Part shown: positions 60,401 through 64,000 of the stretch, one piece after another | Layout of the letters: every line of letters begins with the position of its first letter | Numbering within the stretch: the first letter of the stretch is position 1 | Source of the DNA: Cedecea lapagei | GTDB taxonomy: Bacteria > Pseudomonadota > Gammaproteobacteria > Enterobacterales > Enterobacteriaceae | Reading direction: 5' to 3' | Assembly: GCF_900635955.1 (NCBI RefSeq) | Contig: NZ_LR134201.1 | Location: 2,294,001 to 2,358,000 of the forward strand | Length of the DNA: 64,000 bases | Notes under the pieces: model-generated | The model's database searches: none | Told to the model about the DNA's origin: nothing | The model's input: only the letters and a program-made list of their open reading frames with translations | Made by a program: the position numbers and the translations under genes

Positions 60401-61095
60401 CGCTGCAGCGAGCAGTCACGCTCACCCAGGGCAACAACCTTGCCTTTGCCATCGCCGAAGATTTGCACTTCCAGATGACGGGCTTTGTCGACAAAACGCT
60501 CGATAAATACGCCATCATCGCTAAAAAACTGCGCACCCATGCGCTTCACGCTTTCCCAGGCCTCAAGCAGCGCCGGTTCGCTGTCGCAGCGGGTAAGGCC
60601 AATACCGCCCCCGCCCGCCGTGGTTTTTAGCATCACCGGATAACCGATTTCTGCCGCCGCCAGCTGCGCTTCTTCAGGCGACTTCAGCAGTCCGGTCCCC
60701 GGCGTCATCGGCACCTCTACCCCGGAGGCCAGCTCGCGGGCACGGTGTTTAAGACCGAAATCGCTGATTTGCCGTGCCGTTGGCCCGATAAAAACGATGC
60801 CAGCCGCTTCGCAAGCCTCGGCAAACTCCGCACGCTCAGAGAGGAAGCCGTAGCCGGGGAAAATAGCTTCCGCGCCGCTTTCTTTGGCCGCGGCCAGAAT
60901 TTTGTCGATGCTGAGGTAAGTGTCGCTGGCTTTATCCCCGCCCAGCGCGATGGCTACGTCAGCATCAAGCACATGCTGTGCGCTGGCATCCGCATCGGAA
61001 TAGACGGCAACGCTGGTGACGTTCATTTTCTTCAGCGTGCGAATAGCGCGGCAGGCAATCTCTCCGCGGTTGGCAATCAAGACCTTGCTAAACAT
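57475..61095 (-). CDS. uca: Urea carboxylase (biotin- and ATP-dependent)
   Basis: Urea carboxylase turns urea and bicarbonate into allophanate. The 1206-aa chain has a biotin carboxylase module (FSKVLIANRGEIACRAIRTL, TAGGGGIGLTRC, EVNTRLQVEHPVTE), a carboxyltransferase region of the KipA/KipI (AHS2/AHS1) type (DSPGRLGYWDIGVPPSGPMDD, then GIGGMYMCIYGMDSPGGYQLVG) and a C-terminal biotinyl domain with the biotin lysine in VVEAMKMEL. The start at MFSKVL has an AGGAGAG site. It follows the allophanate hydrolase gene by 11 bases. Confidence 0.95.
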   Translation of the reverse strand: MFSKVLIANRGEIACRAIRTLKKMNVTSVAVYSDADASAQHVLDADVAIALGGDKASDTYLSIDKILAAAKESGAEAIFPGYGFLSERAEFAEACEAAGIVFIGPTARQISDFGLKHRARELASGVEVPMTPGTGLLKSPEEAQLAAAEIGYPVMLKTTAGGGGIGLTRCDSEPALLEAWESVKRMGAQFFSDDGVFIERFVDKARHLEVQIFGDGKGKVVALGERDCSLQRRNQKVVEETPAPNLPQATREALHRAAVALGESVNYRSAGTVEFIYDAARDAFYFLEVNTRLQVEHPVTECVTGLDLIECMILVAAGSSPDWQAMAKAPRGAAIEVRIYAEDALKNFQPSPGVLTDVYFPEGVRVDGWVSTGSEVSAFYDPMIAKIIVYGEDRLQALSKLNDALAATRLHGIATNLDYLRQIVRLPEFKAGIMWTRLLDSVSYQAQAIEVLEPGTWSSVQDSPGRLGYWDIGVPPSGPMDDLAFRLANRIVGNHPSAAGLEFTLQGPTLRFHSEAIIALTGAPCPAMLDDRPVTFWQPTVVKAGQILTLGRASSGCRTYLAVRNGFDVPVYLGSRSTFALGQFGGHAGRTLRVADVLAISQPCLPACTTPAPISLPQAPEPALIPQYGDVWEIGVLYGPHGAPDFFTPESMETFFSAEWQVHYNSNRLGVRLVGPKPEWTRADGGEAGLHPSNVHDCEYAIGAVNFTGDFPVILTRDGPSLGGFVCPVTIAKAELWKVGQVKPGDRIRFHTISFEHAQSLEIAQQVAVTNLCAGASLPDLHPSIAPGVTTSAAILAEIPAHETLPAVVYRQAGDNYVLIEYGDNVLDLALRLRIYLLMKAINQAAQTGIEELSPGVRSLQIRYDSQRISQNQLLTLLLSIEKQLGDVTRLKIPSRIVHLPMAFEDSATLAAVERYQQTVRDDAPWLPNNVDFIQRTNGLQSRDEVKQILFDASYLVLGLGDVYLGAPCAVPLDPRHRLLSSKYNPARTWTAEGTVGIGGMYMCIYGMDSPGGYQLVGRTLPIWNKFLKNEQFGDEPWLLKFFDQVRFYPVSEEELTGFRTAFREGRARVEIEEVEFDFAEYSRFLEDNADDISAFRSRQQEAFLSEVAHWKEQESAAVESAMAAAELPEEEQAGQLVSADLNGNIWKILVEPGQSVKQGEPLIVVEAMKMELLVSAPCDGKVVRIQCQQGRPVGPGDALLWLEAV

Positions 61096-61106
61096 ATTCC
61101 CTCTCC

Positions 61107-62903
61107 TTAAGCGCCAGGTTGACGAGCAAGCCAGGCTTTCCAGCCGCCCCATGGGGTAATGTCCGTTGCGCCTTCTGTTGCGCACGGTTCACAGATAAAG
61201 CCCTTCACGCTGCGCCCATCCTGCAAAGTCAGCGTGCCAATACCCAACGGGGCCGGAATTTCGGCAACAAACTCGCCGAATCGCGCGAGCGGGATGTCCC
61301 AAAGCTCAACGGCTATCGGCTGCCCTTTTGTGGAGCGAACCAGCCCCGGCTTAGGCGGCTGGGTGTTTGCGAGGGCATAGAGGCGGTAGTTTTCTGCGGT
61401 TTGCGTTTCTTCAATAAACACAGCATTGCGGCTAATCAGCTGGTGATTGAGTGGCATACCGCGCAGATGTGCGCCTACCACCGCCACGCGAACAAAACCG
61501 CTGGCAGGCGTACTGGCCTGCACCGCAGGCAGCTTCTGTGACGTTGCCCCGACCGGGAGATCAAGCTGCGCCTGCCACGCGGCGCCAAAGTGGCTAAGCG
61601 CCGCATCGTGCCAGGCCGGAGCGATCAGCGTGATCCCCGCAGGCAGGCCATCAGCACGAAAATCACCCGGTAGCGCCAGCGCGCTTAGATCCGCGAGATT
61701 GGTAAAATTGGTGTAGGTGCCAAACCGGGAGTTATAGCGGACAGGTTCATCGCGCATTTCAGCCAGCGTGTGAATGGTCGGTGACGTCGGCACCACCAGG
61801 GCGTCAAATCCGGAAAGCTGCTGGTTGATGCGGCGGGCTAATTCAGCGCGGGTATATTCGGCCTGCCAGGCATCGCAGGCTGAATAGCTCAACCCGCTGG
61901 CAACGATGCCGCGTACTGTCGGGTCCATGGCATCAGGATGCTTTTCCAGAATCTCTTTTACCGCCACGGTGCGCTCGGCCACCCAGGCGCCGTTATAAAG
62001 CTGGTCGGCGAGATTAGTGAAATCGCTGAAATCCACGGCAACCAATTCAGCGCCCATCGCCATCAACCTCTCCAGCGCCTGCTGAAAGGCCTCTTCGCTG
62101 AGTTTGTCATCGAAGAACGTAAGCCGGTCAGGAATGGCAAAGCGCAGACGCGGACTAAACCGGGCGGGAGCGGTATGAGGATTAGGCCGGGAATAAGGAT
62201 CGAGCGGATCGTATCCTCCAGCCACGTTCGCCACAACGGCAGCATCTGCCGCCGAGTGAGCAAAGATGGAGACGCAATCATTAAGGCGGCAGGCAGGAAC
62301 CACGCCAGCATTAGAGAGCCAGCCTTTGGTGGGTTTTAAGCCGACAATATTATTGAAGCCGGCGGGCACTCGCCCGGAGCCTGCGGTATCGGTTCCCAGA
62401 GAGAAACAGACCAGCCCCCGAGCCACCACGGAAGCTGAACCGGAGCTTGATCCGCCGCTGACGTAATCCGGGTTGAAGCTATTGACCACTGCCCCGTACG
62501 GGGAACGGGTGCCTACCAGCCCGGTCGCAAACTGATCGAGGTTGGTTTTACCCACCACAATCGCACCGGCGGCGCGCAGGCGCGAAATAACAGTGGCATC
62601 GTCAGCCGGGTGATAAGTAAATACCGGGCACGCTGCGCTGGTCGGCATGCCGGCGACATCAATATTATCTTTAACCGCAAACGGCACGCCAAATAATGGG
62701 AAATCTGCCGGCGTTTTCTCACCGTCATTAATGGCCTGCAACAAAGCATTTATTTGCTCACTAATTTGCTGTTCGCTGGCAATGTATATCCAGGCATTGT
62801 CCTGCCGTGAAATACTGGTCATTAATTGCCGATAAGCGCCCGACAGCGAATGAGGCTGCTGCCGGTAATCGGTGATCCACTGCGACATTAAAGCGACTGA
62901 CAT
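61107..62903 (-). CDS. atzF: Allophanate hydrolase
   Basis: This enzyme hydrolyses allophanate to two ammonium and two carbon dioxide, completing urea use without urease. The amidase-signature catalytic triad is visible: lysine in FAVKDNIDVAGMPTSAACP, cis-serine in SGGSSSGSASV, and nucleophile serine in GTDTAGSGRVPAG. A C-terminal domain of about 130 residues of the AtzF/DUR1 type (VAVVGAHLRGMPLNHQL) follows. The start at MSVALMSQW is near a sigma54 promoter and a GntR palindrome. It is the first gene of the cluster. Confidence 0.93.
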   Translation of the reverse strand: MSVALMSQWITDYRQQPHSLSGAYRQLMTSISRQDNAWIYIASEQQISEQINALLQAINDGEKTPADFPLFGVPFAVKDNIDVAGMPTSAACPVFTYHPADDATVISRLRAAGAIVVGKTNLDQFATGLVGTRSPYGAVVNSFNPDYVSGGSSSGSASVVARGLVCFSLGTDTAGSGRVPAGFNNIVGLKPTKGWLSNAGVVPACRLNDCVSIFAHSAADAAVVANVAGGYDPLDPYSRPNPHTAPARFSPRLRFAIPDRLTFFDDKLSEEAFQQALERLMAMGAELVAVDFSDFTNLADQLYNGAWVAERTVAVKEILEKHPDAMDPTVRGIVASGLSYSACDAWQAEYTRAELARRINQQLSGFDALVVPTSPTIHTLAEMRDEPVRYNSRFGTYTNFTNLADLSALALPGDFRADGLPAGITLIAPAWHDAALSHFGAAWQAQLDLPVGATSQKLPAVQASTPASGFVRVAVVGAHLRGMPLNHQLISRNAVFIEETQTAENYRLYALANTQPPKPGLVRSTKGQPIAVELWDIPLARFGEFVAEIPAPLGIGTLTLQDGRSVKGFICEPCATEGATDITPWGGWKAWLARQPGA

Positions 62904-62919
62904 AAGCTGGCATCCCACC

Positions 62920-62938
62920 TGGTATACAAGATGGTATA
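62920..62938. promoter_or_regulatory. Candidate GntR operator at the allophanate hydrolase promoter
   Basis: TGGTATACAAGATGGTATA holds a near-palindrome centred on GTATAC, typical of FadR/FCD-type operators, plus a second TGGTATA half-site. It lies 17 bases before the start codon and over the start of transcription predicted from the sigma54 promoter, so binding should repress. Confidence 0.65.
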
Positions 62939-62943
62939 GCTAA

Positions 62944-62959
62944 AGCAATTACGGTGCCA
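62944..62959 (-). promoter_or_regulatory. Sigma54 promoter of the urea amidolyase operon
   Basis: On the minus strand TGGCACCGTAATTGCT has GG and GC exactly ten bases apart and matches the -24/-12 consensus TGGCAC-N5-TTGC closely. It would start transcription near 62933. A possible NtrC half-palindrome (TGCAC-N7-GCGCG, plus strand) lies about 95 bases upstream at 63022-63038. Confidence 0.75.
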
Positions 62960-63117
62960 TTTTTATTAGCTGATGATCGGGAAGGGTTTTTAATTTAAAA
63001 ATAAGTTTTTATTATATTCAATGCACTGCCATAGCGCGTTATTTTAGTGCGGATGAATAATTTAGGGGATATATCTGGCGGCGAATATGCAATATTACTA
63101 TTCGCCGCCAATACGGC

Positions 63118-63990
63118 TTATTGACCGCTGCGGCGAGCGGAGACGGTGGCTAAAGCTGCCCAGTCTAGCTGCTCGTCGCCGTGCGCCAGGGCATCGAGAT
63201 AGTTATCCCTCAGCACGCCAGCAAAACCCATTGGCACATTTTTACTTTCTGCCGCCTGCTGTGCCAGACGCACGTCCTTCAGCCCAAGCTTCATGGTAAA
63301 ACCTGCCGGGCTGTAGCGGGATTCGGCAATCATCGCCCCATAGTTTTTATAGGCCGGAGCTGCAAATAATGTGCTGGTCAGCATACCGAGGAAATCCCCT
63401 GCCGTAACATCATAGGCGCCCACCAGGGCGGATGATTCCCCCATCGCTTCGATGGCGCTTGCCAGCATAAAATTAGCCGCCAGCTTCACCGCCGCCGCCT
63501 GCTCCGGGCGCTCCCCAAAGCGCCAGGTTTTCTGCCCCAGCACATCAAAGATCGGCTGCACGGTATCCAGCAGTTCCGCCGGGCCTGCGGTTAGAATGTT
63601 AAGATTCCCCGCCGCCGCGACGTCCACACGCCCCAGCACGGGCGCAGCGATATAGCGATGGCCGCCGGCGCTGGCCTTTTCCGCCATCTCGTTGGTAAAA
63701 GCGACGGAAACCGTGGCCATGTTGAGCCATATTGCCCCCTTTGGCAGCGCAGCAAGCGCTCCCTGCTCAACCACGACCCGGCGACTGGTATCATCATCAG
63801 CAAGCATGGTGATCAGTACTTCGCTTTCGGTAAACTCCGACGGCGTCGCGTAAATTGTCGCCCCTTTTGCTTTTAAGGCTTCCGCAGGTGCCTGAGAACG
63901 GTTCCAGACGGCAACCTGATGCCCGGCTTTCAGCAAGTTTTCTGCCATTGGCTGGCCCATGCCGCCCAGTCCGATAAATCCAATACGCAT
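63118..63990 (-). CDS. 6-phosphogluconate dehydrogenase/3-hydroxyisobutyrate dehydrogenase-like oxidoreductase
   Basis: The NAD(P)-binding start (RIGFIGLGGMGQPMAENLLKAGHQVAVWNRS) and the catalytic-lysine helix (AAAVKLAANFMLASAIEAMGE) identify a beta-hydroxyacid dehydrogenase of the GarR/MmsB group, 290 aa. The substrate-binding loop APVLGRVDVAAAGNL differs from tartronate semialdehyde reductase (usually APVSGG), so the substrate is open. A GGAG site precedes the ATG close to the window's right edge. It is upstream of the urea cluster on the same strand but separated by about 210 bases that hold the urea operon promoter. Confidence 0.85.
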   Translation of the reverse strand: MRIGFIGLGGMGQPMAENLLKAGHQVAVWNRSQAPAEALKAKGATIYATPSEFTESEVLITMLADDDTSRRVVVEQGALAALPKGAIWLNMATVSVAFTNEMAEKASAGGHRYIAAPVLGRVDVAAAGNLNILTAGPAELLDTVQPIFDVLGQKTWRFGERPEQAAAVKLAANFMLASAIEAMGESSALVGAYDVTAGDFLGMLTSTLFAAPAYKNYGAMIAESRYSPAGFTMKLGLKDVRLAQQAAESKNVPMGFAGVLRDNYLDALAHGDEQLDWAALATVSARRSGQ

Positions 63991-64000
63991 AACAACTCCC

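Noticed and set aside
57475..62903. Possible urease locus
   Set aside because: No ureA, ureB, ureC or nickel accessory genes are present; the enzymes are urea carboxylase and allophanate hydrolase.

Overview
The window is a chromosomal stretch of a gammaproteobacterium of the order Enterobacterales, most likely family Enterobacteriaceae. The mar locus (marC/marRAB with near-canonical MarR operators and marbox), sotB, eamA, ydeE, sad-ptrR, glsB, dsbG, digH (yddW) and cdh all read as close relatives of the Escherichia coli proteins, several in E. coli-like neighbourhoods. A Klebsiella-type nas operon and a urea transport/urea amidolyase cluster, absent from E. coli K-12, are also present. I cannot fix the genus from sequence alone. 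No tRNA, rRNA, CRISPR array, prophage or insertion sequence was seen.
Layout: 0-11.9 kb holds mixed accessory genes: a partial RidA gene, two small unknown genes, a secreted acid phosphatase divergent from a secreted Ppx/GppA-like protein, an MFS exporter divergent from a large winged-helix/ATPase regulator, a LysR gene divergent from nitronate monooxygenase, an ECF sigma factor with a membrane partner, and digH. 12.2-16.1 kb is a second LeuCD-type dehydratase with a dehalogenase-like hydrolase and a LysR regulator. 16.2-18.0 kb holds cdh and an NlpA/MetQ-like lipoprotein. 18.1-30.4 kb is nasR followed by nasFEDCBA and cobA: nitrate uptake, nitrate and nitrite reductases, and the siroheme methyltransferase. 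It has a sigma54 promoter and a leader terminator of the kind NasR antiterminates. 30.5-36.8 kb is a patchwork of small accessory genes with dsbG. 36.8-49.8 kb is the E. coli-like glsB, MCP, sad/ptrR, tsuAB, phzF-like, sotB, marC, marRAB, eamA, ydeE segment. 49.8-62.9 kb holds a double-GNAT protein and the minus-strand urea cluster: allophanate hydrolase, urea carboxylase, GntR regulator, urtABCDE. A 6PGDH-like dehydrogenase closes the window.
Theme: two nitrogen-scavenging systems lie about 20 kb apart, nitrate to ammonium (nas) and urea to ammonium without nickel urease (urt plus urea amidolyase). Both have sigma54-type -24/-12 promoters, which points to general nitrogen control through NtrC. 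The urea operon also has a GntR-type palindrome at its predicted start of transcription.
Sequence quality: at least five otherwise normal genes (digH, a VOC gene, a GNAT gene, ydeE, urtB) are each out of frame by a single base, four of them in or beside short homopolymer runs, and nasC runs into nasB without a stop. Either the strain carries many recent frameshifts or the assembly has residual one-base errors. Gene ends at these places should be read with that in mind.
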